The notes under the pieces: model-generated
The model's input: only the letters and a program-made list of their open reading frames with translations
Told to the model about the DNA's origin: nothing
The model's database searches: none
NCBI RefSeq assembly: GCF_028649395.1
Contig: NZ_JAQSUW010000011.1
Coordinates: forward strand, 54,181-118,180
Length of the DNA stretch: 64,000 nucleotides
Reading direction: 5' to 3'
Origin: Pseudomonas sp. Gutcm_11s
GTDB lineage: Bacteria; Pseudomonadota; Gammaproteobacteria; Pseudomonadales; Pseudomonadaceae
Shown: one piece after another, positions 51,898 to 60,453 of the stretch
How positions within the stretch are numbered: the first letter of the stretch is position 1
Layout: each line of letters opens with the position of its first letter
Made by a program: the position numbers and the translations under genes

Positions 51898-53385
51898 GTG
51901 CCTCTTTCCTTCGTCCTCGATCCGACCAACCTGCTGCTGGGCCTGCTGCTCGGTGCGGCGCCCCTGGCCGTGCTGGCCTGGCGCCTGCAACGCGCCCAGG
52001 CGGCCCAGGCCGGCGAGCGCTTGCTGCTGGAGGAACGCCTGGGCCAGGCACGCCTGGCGCAGGAGGGGCTGAGCGCGCAGATAGATGGCCTGCAGGATGA
52101 CCAGCGCGCCCTGCAACAGGAAAACAGCGGCCAGCAGGCCGAGCTGGCCGCCCTGCGTCGCGAGAGCGAGTTGCTTGGCCGCGAGCGCGAGGCCGCACAG
52201 CAGGCGGCCCAGGAGTGGAGCCGCGAGCGTGAACAGAAGGAAGGCCAGCTGCGCCAGCTGGAGAGCCAGCGCGCCGCACTCGCCGCCGAGCTGCGTGAGC
52301 AACAGGACCACCACCAGCAGCGCCTGACCGACTTGCAGGGTGCCCGTGACGAGCTGCGTGCGCAGTTCGCCGAGTTGGCCGGGAAGATCTTCGACGAGCG
52401 CGAACAGCGTTTCGCCGAGACCAGCCAGCAGCGCCTGGGCCAGCTGCTCGATCCGCTCAAGGAGCGCATCCAGGCCTTCGAGAAGCGGGTGGAGGAGAGC
52501 TACCAGAACGAGGCCCGCGAGCGTTTCTCCCTGGCCAAGGAGCTGGAGCGCCTGCAACTGCTCAACCAGCGCCTGGGTGACGAGGCCACCAACTTGACCC
52601 GCGCCCTCAAGGGCCAGAAGACCCAGGGCAACTGGGGCGAGCTGATTCTGGAGCGGGTGCTGGAGCATGCCGGCCTGGAGAAGGGCCGCGAGTATCACAC
52701 CCAGGTCAGCCTCAAGGGCGCCGAGGGTGAGCGCTTCCAGCCGGACGTGCTGATCCAGTTGCCTGGCGACAAGCAGGTGATCGTCGATGCCAAGGTCAGC
52801 CTTACCGCCTACCAGGCGATGATCGCCGCCGAGGACGAGGCCGCACACAGCCATGCCCTGAAGCAGCACGTGCTGAGCTTGCGCAGCCACCTCAAGGGTC
52901 TCTCGGTGAAGGACTACCAGCGCCTGGAAGGTCTGCACAGCCTGGACTTCGTCCTGCTCTTCGTGCCCATCGAGGCTGCCTTCGCTGCTGCCCTGCAGGC
53001 CGATCCGGGGCTGTTCCAGGAGGCCTTCGAGCAGCACATCGTGATCGTCAGTCCGACCACGCTGCTGGCTACCCTGCGGGTGATCGACAGCCTCTGGCGC
53101 CAGGAGCGGCAGAGCCAGAACGCCCTGGAGATCGCCGAGCGGGCGGGACAGCTGTATGACAAGTTCGTCGCCTTCATCCAGGACCTGGACGAGGTCGGCA
53201 GCCGCCTCAAGCAGTTGGACAAGGCCTACGACGCCGCACGCAACAAGCTGTGCGAGGGGCGTGGCAATCTGATCAATCGGGTGGAGAACCTCAAGCTGCT
53301 CGGCGCCCGCGCCAGCAAGAGCCTGGCGCCGGAGCTGATCGAGCGAGCTGCCGGCCTGCCCATGCTGGACGAGGCCGGCGAATAA
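51898..53385 (+). CDS. rmuC: DNA recombination protein RmuC
   Basis: 495 aa, GTG start. An N-terminal membrane segment (about 8-25) and a long coiled coil (30-190) lead to the RmuC nuclease-like domain with ALKGQKTQGNWGELILERVLE and DVLIQLPGDKQVIVDAKVSLTAY. RmuC limits inversions at short inverted repeats. Confidence 0.94.
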   Translation: MPLSFVLDPTNLLLGLLLGAAPLAVLAWRLQRAQAAQAGERLLLEERLGQARLAQEGLSAQIDGLQDDQRALQQENSGQQAELAALRRESELLGREREAAQQAAQEWSREREQKEGQLRQLESQRAALAAELREQQDHHQQRLTDLQGARDELRAQFAELAGKIFDEREQRFAETSQQRLGQLLDPLKERIQAFEKRVEESYQNEARERFSLAKELERLQLLNQRLGDEATNLTRALKGQKTQGNWGELILERVLEHAGLEKGREYHTQVSLKGAEGERFQPDVLIQLPGDKQVIVDAKVSLTAYQAMIAAEDEAAHSHALKQHVLSLRSHLKGLSVKDYQRLEGLHSLDFVLLFVPIEAAFAAALQADPGLFQEAFEQHIVIVSPTTLLATLRVIDSLWRQERQSQNALEIAERAGQLYDKFVAFIQDLDEVGSRLKQLDKAYDAARNKLCEGRGNLINRVENLKLLGARASKSLAPELIERAAGLPMLDEAGE

Positions 53386-53391
53386 TCGGCG

Positions 53392-54090
53392 TCAGGCGAC
53401 GTCGACCAGGATCACCTCGCTGTCTTCCAGTGCGGTGATGCGCACCACTTCCTCCTCGGCGACGGCCACGCCGTCGCGTTCGGCGGCTTCCACGCCATTG
53501 ACCTCGATGCGGCCCTTGGCGGCTACCAGGTAGCCCTTGCGCAGGCGGCCCAGCGGGTACTCGGCGCTCTGCCCGGCGGCCAGGGTGGCGGCGGCGAGGC
53601 GGGCGTCGGCGCGGATGCGCAGGGCTTCCTCATCGCTGGCATGACCGCTGGCCAGGATGACGAACTGGCCGGCGCGCTCGCCTTTCGGGAAGGGCTTGGC
53701 GCCCCAGGACGGCGCTTCGCCCTGCTGGTCCGGGATGATCCAGATCTGGAAGATCTTGGTGGTGACGTCCTCCAGGTTGTACTCGGAGTGGGCGATACCG
53801 GTGCCCGCACTCATCACCTGCACGTCGCCAGCCTCGGTGCGGCCCTGGTTGCCCAGGTTGTCGCGGTGGGTGATGGCGCCTTCACGAACGTAGGTGATGA
53901 TCTCCATGTCGTGGTGCGGGTGCGCTGGGAAGCCGCTGCCGGCAGCGATCTCGTCGTCGTTCCACACACGCAGGCGGCCCCAGTTGGTGCGCTGCGGGTC
54001 CTGGTACTCGGCGAAGGAGAAGTGGTGACGGGCATTCAGCCAGCCGTGGTGGGCATGGCCGAGGGAGGCGAACGGGCGTACTTCGATCAT
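53392..54090 (-). CDS. pirin family protein (YhhW-like)
   Basis: 232-aa bicupin from ATG 54090 (GGAG upstream). The metal site HPHHDMEIITYV with E and H further on (SAGTGIAHSEYN) is intact. Relatives include quercetinase-active YhhW and transcription-associated pirins; the substrate here is unknown. It is convergent with rmuC, 6 nt apart. Confidence 0.92.
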   Translation of the reverse strand: MIEVRPFASLGHAHHGWLNARHHFSFAEYQDPQRTNWGRLRVWNDDEIAAGSGFPAHPHHDMEIITYVREGAITHRDNLGNQGRTEAGDVQVMSAGTGIAHSEYNLEDVTTKIFQIWIIPDQQGEAPSWGAKPFPKGERAGQFVILASGHASDEEALRIRADARLAAATLAAGQSAEYPLGRLRKGYLVAAKGRIEVNGVEAAERDGVAVAEEEVVRITALEDSEVILVDVA

Positions 54091-54212
54091 GGTGATGACT
54101 CCGTGGCCGGTGATGCCAGATTGCGTCACCGGGGATGGAGCGCATGATCTATCGATGGATGGCCGATAAAAAGCGCAAAAACCCGCTACTTCCTATCGAT
54201 GAAATCAATGAT

Positions 54213-57200
54213 TCAGGCCAGGGGCAGGTGCCGGCTGATCAGCGCCCGCAGCGCCGCCGGTTTGACCGGCTTGGCCAGGTAGTCGAGGCCGGCGGCATGT
54301 ACGGCGGCGATCAGCTCCGGGCGGCCGTCGGCGCTGATCACCACGCCCGGCAGCGGCTGGCCCAGGCGCGTGCGTAGCCAGGCCATCAGCTCGGTACCGG
54401 TGTCGCCTTCGTCCAGATGGTAGTCGACCAGCGCCAGCTGTGGCTGTACCGCCTCGTCCAGCAGGTGTTCGCATTCCAGGCGGTTGCGCGCCGTCCACAC
54501 CTGGCAGCCCCAGCGCGACAGCAGGCTGTGCATGCCGGCGAGGATGCTGTCCTCGTTGTCGATGCACAGCACCTGGGCGCCGCCCAGGGTGCTGCCGTTG
54601 AGTTCGTTGGCCGGCGCCAGGGCCTGCGGTGCGGCGCTGCGCACCAGCGGCACGCTGACGCTGAACACGCTGCCCTTGTTCGGCCAGGAGCGTACTTCCA
54701 GGCGGTGGTTGAGTACCCGGCACAGGCCGTCGGCGATCGCCAGGCCCAGGCCGAGGCCCTTTTCGGCGCGGGTCTGGTGGCTGTCGAGGCGCTTGAACTC
54801 CTCGAAGATCACCTTGCGCTTGTCCTCGGGAATGCCCGGCCCGCGGTCCCAGACCTCCAGGCGCAGGTACTCGCCCTCTCGGCGCACACCCAGCAGCACG
54901 TGGCCGCGGGCATAGCGGAAGGCGTTGGTGAGGAAGTTCTGCAGCACCCGGCGCAGCAGCTTGGGGTCGCTGTCGATGCGCAGGCGGCTGGGCATCAGGC
55001 GGAAGTCCACACCCTGCTCCTGGGCCAGCACCTTGAACTCGGCGCCCAGGGTCTCGAACAGCTGGGCCAGGGGGAAGTGGCTGCGCTCGGGGGTGATGCG
55101 CCCGCTTTCCAGGCGCGAGATGTCCAGCAGGTCGGCGATCAGGTCTTCGGCCGAACGCAGCGAGCTGTCCAGGTGGCGCACCAGCTCCTGGGCCTCCTGG
55201 GGCAGGGCGTCCTGCTGGTGGGCGAGGGAGGCGGAGAACAGCCGCGCGGCGTTCAGCGGTTGCATCAGGTCATGGCTGACCGCGGCGAGGAAGCGGGTCT
55301 TCGACTGGTTGGCGTTCTCCGCGGTGCCCTTGGCTTCGCCGAGGGCCTGGTTGAGTTGCGATAGCTCGCGGGTACGTTCCTCGACGCGCTGCTCCAGCCC
55401 TTCGTTGGCCTCCAGCAGGTCCTTTTCCGCCTGGCGGAAGGCAGTGATGTCGGTGAAGCTCATGACGAAGCCACCGCCGGGCATGGGGTTGCCGATCAGC
55501 TCGATGACCCGGCCGTTGGGGAACAGGCGCTCGGAGGTGTGCGCCTTGCCCTGGCGCATCCAGTACAGGCGCTTGGTCACGTGTTCTTCCACGTCGCCGG
55601 GGCCGCACAGGCCGCGCTCGGCGTTGTAGCGGATGATGTCGGCAATCGGCCGGCCGACGCCGATCAGCCCCTCGGGATACTCGAACAGTTCCAGGTAGCG
55701 GCGGTTCCAGGCCACCAGGCGCAGGTTCTGGTCGACCACGCTGATGCCCTGGGTGATGTTCTCGATTGCGCCCTGCAGCAGGGCGCGGTTGAACTCCAGC
55801 ACCTCGGAAGCTTCGTCGACGATGCGCACCACGTCCTCGACCTGCATGTCGCGGCCTTCGATGGCTGCGCGCACCACGGCGCGGGTCGACGAGGCGCCGA
55901 GTACGCCGGCGAGCAGGCGTTCGGTGTGGGCGATCCAGTCGCTGTCGGCGTTCTGGCTGGGGTTGAAGGGCTTGTCCTGCTGGTAGGAGAAGCGCACGAA
56001 GCTCTGCCGCGCGCGTTCCTCGCCGACGAAGCGCGCGGCCAGGGCCATCAGGTCGGCCACCTGCACGGCCAGCAGGTTGCGCCCGCTGGACTTGGCACCG
56101 GTGTCCAGGCCGATGAAGCGCCCGGCCTGCCAGTGCTCGGAGACGCGGGTGCGGGAGAGCCAGGAGACCAGGCCGAACAGCAGCCAGTTACCGCTCAGCG
56201 ACAGCAGCACGCCGCGGGTCAGCGGGTCGATCTCGATGCCGACCGGGTAGTAGAGCAGCTCCGGCAGCAGCGGGAAGTTGTCCAGCGACCAGCGTAGCCC
56301 GCCGGCCACCAGCGGCAGCACCAGGGTGTAGAACCACAGGGCACAGCCGGCGGCCAGGCCGGCGAACACGCCGCGGCGGTTGGCCTGCTTCCACACCAGG
56401 GCGCCGAACATGGCCGGTGCCAGCTGGCCGATGGCGGCGAACGACAGCTGGCCGATGGTGGCTAGGCTGGCGTTGGTGCCGAGCAGGCGGTAGCAGACAT
56501 AGGCCAGCAGCAGGATGACCACGATGCTGACGCGCCGGGCGCTGAGCATCCAGTGGCGGAAGGCCTCGAACGGCCGCTCGGCGCTCTGCCGGCGCAGCAG
56601 GGCCGGCAGCAGCATGTCGTTGGAGACCATGGTCGACAATGCCACGGCCTCGACGATGACCATGCCGGTGGCGGCCGAGGCGCCGCCGATGAAGGCCAGC
56701 AGGGCCAGCGCCGGGTGCGCCTCGGCCAGCGGCAGGTTGATCACGAAGGAGTCCGGCTGCACGCCTTCCGGCAGCAGCAACTGGCCGGCCAGGGCGATCG
56801 GCACCACGAAGAGCGCGGCGAGGATCAGGTAGATGGGGAACACCCAGCGCGCCTGGCGCAGGTCCTTGGCCTCGATGTTCTCCACCACCGCCACATGGAA
56901 CTGGCGTGGCAGGCAGATGATCGCGGTCATCGCCAGGCCGGTCTGCACCAGCATGGCCGGCCAGCTCACGGTCTGCGACCAGAATTCTTCCAGGGCAGGT
57001 GCCTCGCTGGCGCGCTGGAACAGGTCGCCGAAACCGCCGAACAGGCCCCAGGTGACGAAGGCGCCGACGGCGAGGAAGGCCAGCAGCTTGACCAGCGACT
57101 CGAAGGCGATGGCCAGCACCATGCCGCGGTGGTGTTCGGTGACGTCCAGGCTGCGGGTGCCGAACAGCACGGTGAACAGGGCGAGGATCAGCGACACGAT

Positions 57201-57683
57201 CAGCGCCGTGTCCTGGCCGCGCGTGGGGCTCGGCGTGGTGCCGACCAGCAGGTTGACGCCGAGCACGATGCCCTTGAGCTGCAGGGCGATGTAGGGCAGC
57301 ACGCCGACCAGGCAGATCAGCGCCACCACCACCGCCAGGCTCTGCGACTTGCCGTAGCGCGCGGCGATGAAGTCGGCGATGGAGGTGATGTTCTCCTGTT
57401 TGCTGATCGCCACCATCTTCTCGACCACCCAGGGGGCGAACATCAGGACGATGATCGGCCCCAGGTAGATCGGCAGGAATGACCACAGCTCGCCGGCGGC
57501 CTGGCCGACCGCGCCGAAGAAGGTCCAGCTGGTGCAGTACACCGCCAGCGACAGGCTGTAGACCCAGGCGCGGGTGCGCGGTTTGAGCGGCGTGCGCCGG
57601 CGATCGCCATAGAAGGCGATGGCGAACAGGATGGCCATGTAGGCCAGGGCGACGAAGGCGATCAGTCCGCCGGACAACGACAT
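54213..57683 (-). CDS. sodium:solute-symporter-domain hybrid histidine kinase (PA3271/CbrA-type)
   Basis: 1156 aa from ATG 57683 (GGAGCTC upstream). Residues 1-500 form a 13-helix SSS transporter-like domain; a PAS region (about 640-750, MPGGGFVMSFTDITAF) follows, then a coiled coil, HisKA (VSHDLMQPLNAARLF), HATPase (DRGPGIPEDKR, GLGLGLAIADG) and a C-terminal receiver with the phosphorylatable Asp in LALVDYHLDEG. It probably couples solute sensing or transport to signalling, like CbrA; cognate regulator and ligand unknown. Confidence 0.93.
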   Translation of the reverse strand: MSLSGGLIAFVALAYMAILFAIAFYGDRRRTPLKPRTRAWVYSLSLAVYCTSWTFFGAVGQAAGELWSFLPIYLGPIIVLMFAPWVVEKMVAISKQENITSIADFIAARYGKSQSLAVVVALICLVGVLPYIALQLKGIVLGVNLLVGTTPSPTRGQDTALIVSLILALFTVLFGTRSLDVTEHHRGMVLAIAFESLVKLLAFLAVGAFVTWGLFGGFGDLFQRASEAPALEEFWSQTVSWPAMLVQTGLAMTAIICLPRQFHVAVVENIEAKDLRQARWVFPIYLILAALFVVPIALAGQLLLPEGVQPDSFVINLPLAEAHPALALLAFIGGASAATGMVIVEAVALSTMVSNDMLLPALLRRQSAERPFEAFRHWMLSARRVSIVVILLLAYVCYRLLGTNASLATIGQLSFAAIGQLAPAMFGALVWKQANRRGVFAGLAAGCALWFYTLVLPLVAGGLRWSLDNFPLLPELLYYPVGIEIDPLTRGVLLSLSGNWLLFGLVSWLSRTRVSEHWQAGRFIGLDTGAKSSGRNLLAVQVADLMALAARFVGEERARQSFVRFSYQQDKPFNPSQNADSDWIAHTERLLAGVLGASSTRAVVRAAIEGRDMQVEDVVRIVDEASEVLEFNRALLQGAIENITQGISVVDQNLRLVAWNRRYLELFEYPEGLIGVGRPIADIIRYNAERGLCGPGDVEEHVTKRLYWMRQGKAHTSERLFPNGRVIELIGNPMPGGGFVMSFTDITAFRQAEKDLLEANEGLEQRVEERTRELSQLNQALGEAKGTAENANQSKTRFLAAVSHDLMQPLNAARLFSASLAHQQDALPQEAQELVRHLDSSLRSAEDLIADLLDISRLESGRITPERSHFPLAQLFETLGAEFKVLAQEQGVDFRLMPSRLRIDSDPKLLRRVLQNFLTNAFRYARGHVLLGVRREGEYLRLEVWDRGPGIPEDKRKVIFEEFKRLDSHQTRAEKGLGLGLAIADGLCRVLNHRLEVRSWPNKGSVFSVSVPLVRSAAPQALAPANELNGSTLGGAQVLCIDNEDSILAGMHSLLSRWGCQVWTARNRLECEHLLDEAVQPQLALVDYHLDEGDTGTELMAWLRTRLGQPLPGVVISADGRPELIAAVHAAGLDYLAKPVKPAALRALISRHLPLA

Positions 57684-57850
57684 GCGAGCTCCGCAATCAG
57701 GTACATGGCCACGCGGACCATGGGGATTATGCTTGTAGTCTCGCACGCGGCGTGCCACTCGTCAGGCCGACCAAGGTCGCAAGTGGCTTGAGTGGCGTGG
57801 ATACCCCTGATAGCGTGGCCGCCCGTTGTCGCTTTACCGGAGTTCGCGTC

Positions 57851-58420
57851 ATGTTCCAGCCCTTGCCCATCACCTTGCAGCGCGGCGCGCTGCGCCTCGA
57901 GCCGCTGGCCGAGGAGGACATCCCGGGGCTGCTCGAACTGGCCGAGGCCAACCGCGAATCCCAGCAGTACATGAACGGCACCCTGCGCCCGGACTGGTAT
58001 CGCGGCGCCCTGGCCGACCACCGCGAGGGCAGGGCGGTGGTGTTCGTCATTCGCCTGGCCGGGGAACTGGTCGGCACCACCCGCTTCTTCGACTTCATGC
58101 CTGGCCTGCCGGCCGCCGAGATCGGCTACACCTGGCTCGACGCCCGCCAGCACGGCACCGGGCTGAACAGCATGATCAAGTACCTGCTGCTGCGTCACGC
58201 CTTCGAGGAATGGCAGCTGGTGCGTGTGCAGCTGAAGACCGCCGCCAGCAACCTGCGCTCGCAGCAGGCCATCGCCAAGCTCGGTGCCGAGCGCGAAGGC
58301 GTGCTGCGCAATCACCGGCGCCTGGCCGATGGCCGCCTCGACGACACGGTGATGTTCAGCATCACCGATCGCGAGTGGCCGCAGGTAAAGACCGCTCTGG
58401 AGGCGCGCTTCGGCGCGTGA
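57851..58420 (+). CDS. GNAT-family N-acetyltransferase
   Basis: 189 aa from ATG 57851 (GGAG upstream). It resembles the RimJ/RimL-type branch (LEPLAEEDIPGLLELAEAN, IGYTWLDARQHGTGLNSM as acetyl-CoA-binding region). Substrate unknown. It is followed, with overlap, by an AraC gene and azlCD. Confidence 0.88.
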   Translation: MFQPLPITLQRGALRLEPLAEEDIPGLLELAEANRESQQYMNGTLRPDWYRGALADHREGRAVVFVIRLAGELVGTTRFFDFMPGLPAAEIGYTWLDARQHGTGLNSMIKYLLLRHAFEEWQLVRVQLKTAASNLRSQQAIAKLGAEREGVLRNHRRLADGRLDDTVMFSITDREWPQVKTALEARFGA

Positions 58421-59271
58421 CGGCGATGGCCGGCGGCGAGCGGACACGCTTCTGGGAGAGCCCGGCGCTGAGCGGCGTGGAGCTGCTGCACGCGCGCTAT
58501 ATAGAGCAGCGCTTCTCGCCGCATGTGCACGAGGGCTTCGTGTTCACCGTGATCGAGGGTGGTGCGCAGCGCTTCCGTCATCGCGGCAGCGACCATCTGG
58601 CGCCGGTCGGCAGCATGGTCCTGATCAACCCGGACGAAGTGCACACCGGCTCCAAGGCCCACGACGAGGGCTGGTGGTACCGCGGCTTCTACCCGGCGCC
58701 GGCGCAGGTCGATGGCGTACTCGCCGAGCTGGGCCTGAACGCCGGCGGCACGCCCTCGTTCGGTGTCAGCGTGCTGCAGGACGTGGAGCTGCACCGCGCC
58801 TTCGGCCAGCTGCACCGCCTGCTCGACAGCGACGCCGGTGCCCTGCAGCAGCAGACCGCCTGGCGCGAGACCCTGCTGCTGCTGTTCCAGCGCTATGCCA
58901 AGGTGCCGCAGGCACCGCTTGCCGGGCGCGAGCCGCAGGCCGTGGCCCTGGCCAAGGATTTGCTGGCCTCCAGCCTGGCCGAGCCACCTTCGCTGGAAGA
59001 GCTGGCGACGCTGGTCAACCTCTCGCCATTCCACTTCGCCCGGGTGTTCCGCCGCGCCACCGGCCTGCCGCCGCACGCCTGGCTCAAGCAGCGCCGCCTG
59101 GAGCAGGCCCGCGCATTGCTGCGCGAGGGTTGTGCGCCGCTGAACGTGGCGCTGCAGCTGGGCTTCGCCGACCAGAGTCACCTCGGTCGCCAGTTCAAGC
59201 AGGCCTACGGCGTGGCGCCGGGCGAATATCGCAGCGCCTGCGCAAGATCGTTCAAGACCGCCCCGCACTGA
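58417..59271 (+). CDS. AraC-family regulator of azlCD
   Basis: 284 aa from GTG 58417, overlapping the previous stop (ATG 58426 is the alternative). An N-terminal cupin (RYIEQRFSPHVHEGFVFTVIEGG) and a C-terminal double helix-turn-helix (PSLEELATLVNLSPFHFARV; GFADQSHLGRQFKQAYG) are clear. Position suggests control of the azlCD exporter 30 nt downstream. Confidence 0.9.
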   Translation: MTAMAGGERTRFWESPALSGVELLHARYIEQRFSPHVHEGFVFTVIEGGAQRFRHRGSDHLAPVGSMVLINPDEVHTGSKAHDEGWWYRGFYPAPAQVDGVLAELGLNAGGTPSFGVSVLQDVELHRAFGQLHRLLDSDAGALQQQTAWRETLLLLFQRYAKVPQAPLAGREPQAVALAKDLLASSLAEPPSLEELATLVNLSPFHFARVFRRATGLPPHAWLKQRRLEQARALLREGCAPLNVALQLGFADQSHLGRQFKQAYGVAPGEYRSACARSFKTAPH

Positions 59272-59301
59272 TCGACTAGCCTCCGGGTTCTAGGAGGTCC
59301 C

Positions 59302-60012
59302 ATGTCCCGTCAACACGAGTTTCTACAAGGCCTACGCGACATGCTGCCGATGCTGCTCGGCGCCATGCCGTTCGGCATCATCTACGGCAGCCTGGCCGGC
59401 GCCGCCGGCCTCACGCCCTGGCAGACCATCGGCATGTCGGTGCTGGTGTTCGCCGGCTCCGCGCAATTCATCGCGATCAGCCTGCTCGGCGGTGGCGCGA
59501 CCCTGGCCGTAGTGTGGCTGACCACCCTGGTGGTCAACCTGCGCCACGCCCTGTACAGCGCCACGCTGCAGCCCTTCGTCCGGCACCTGCCCAAGCGCTG
59601 GCGCGTGCCCCTGGCGTTCTGGCTGACCGACGAGGCCTTCGCCGTGGTCCAGCACCGCTATGCCGAGACGGATGCCTCGCCGCACAAGCACTGGTATTTC
59701 CTCGGCGCCGGCCTGGCCATGTACAGCAACTGGTTGGCCTGCACCCTGATCGGCCTGGTGTTCGGCCAGGCGGTGCCGAACATCGCTGCCTGGGGCCTGG
59801 ACTTCGCCATGCTCGCCACCTTCATCGGCATCGTCGTGCCCATGCTGCGCAATCGCCCGCAAGTGGCGGCGGCACTGGTCGCCGCCGGTGTGGCCGTGGC
59901 CTGCCACGGGCTGCCCTACAAGCTCGGCCTGATGGCCGCGGCCTTCGCCGGCATCGTCGTCGGCGTGGTGCTGGAGCGTCGCTACCGTCTGCTGCAGGAC
60001 GAGGTGTTCTGA
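59302..60012 (+). CDS. azlC: AzlC-family amino-acid exporter large subunit
   Basis: 236-aa inner-membrane protein with about seven helices and the AzlC core (LLGAMPFGIIYG, FAGSAQFIAISLL, NLRHALYSATLQPF). With AzlD it exports branched-chain amino acids or analogues. TAGGAGG precedes the start; the stop overlaps azlD. Confidence 0.92.
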   Translation: MSRQHEFLQGLRDMLPMLLGAMPFGIIYGSLAGAAGLTPWQTIGMSVLVFAGSAQFIAISLLGGGATLAVVWLTTLVVNLRHALYSATLQPFVRHLPKRWRVPLAFWLTDEAFAVVQHRYAETDASPHKHWYFLGAGLAMYSNWLACTLIGLVFGQAVPNIAAWGLDFAMLATFIGIVVPMLRNRPQVAAALVAAGVAVACHGLPYKLGLMAAAFAGIVVGVVLERRYRLLQDEVF

Positions 60013-60341
60013 TGGAAAACTGGATCCTGATCCTGGGCATGCTGGCGATCACCTTCGCCACCCGCTACAGCCTGTTCGCTTTCCCCGACCTGCGCTTCCC
60101 GCCTTTGGTGCGCCAGGGCCTGCACTACGTGCCGACCGCGGTGCTCACCGCCATCGTGGTGCCCGGCATGCTGTTGCCGGACGGCAAGACCTGGGCCCTG
60201 AGCCTGGACAACGCCTACCTGCTGGCGGGGTTGATCACCATCGCCATCGCCGCGATGACTCGCCACCTGCTGGCAACCATCGGCGGCGGCCTGCTGGTGT
60301 TCTTCCTGTTGCGCTGGTGGCTGGGGCAGCTGCCGATCTAG
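60012..60341 (+). CDS. azlD: AzlD-family small exporter subunit
   Basis: 109 aa with four hydrophobic helices (ILGMLAITFATRYSLFAF, YVPTAVLTAIVVPGML). It starts on the last base of azlC's stop codon, so translation is coupled. Confidence 0.92.
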   Translation: MENWILILGMLAITFATRYSLFAFPDLRFPPLVRQGLHYVPTAVLTAIVVPGMLLPDGKTWALSLDNAYLLAGLITIAIAAMTRHLLATIGGGLLVFFLLRWWLGQLPI

Positions 60342-60453
60342 CGGGCGCTTTCTCCGAACCCGTGCGCGAAAGCCACACGCGAGTGTGGCTTTGCCTGGGG
60401 CAGATGCTGTCCAATGCAGGACGGCCGTTCGGCCTCAGACAGGTACAAGGACG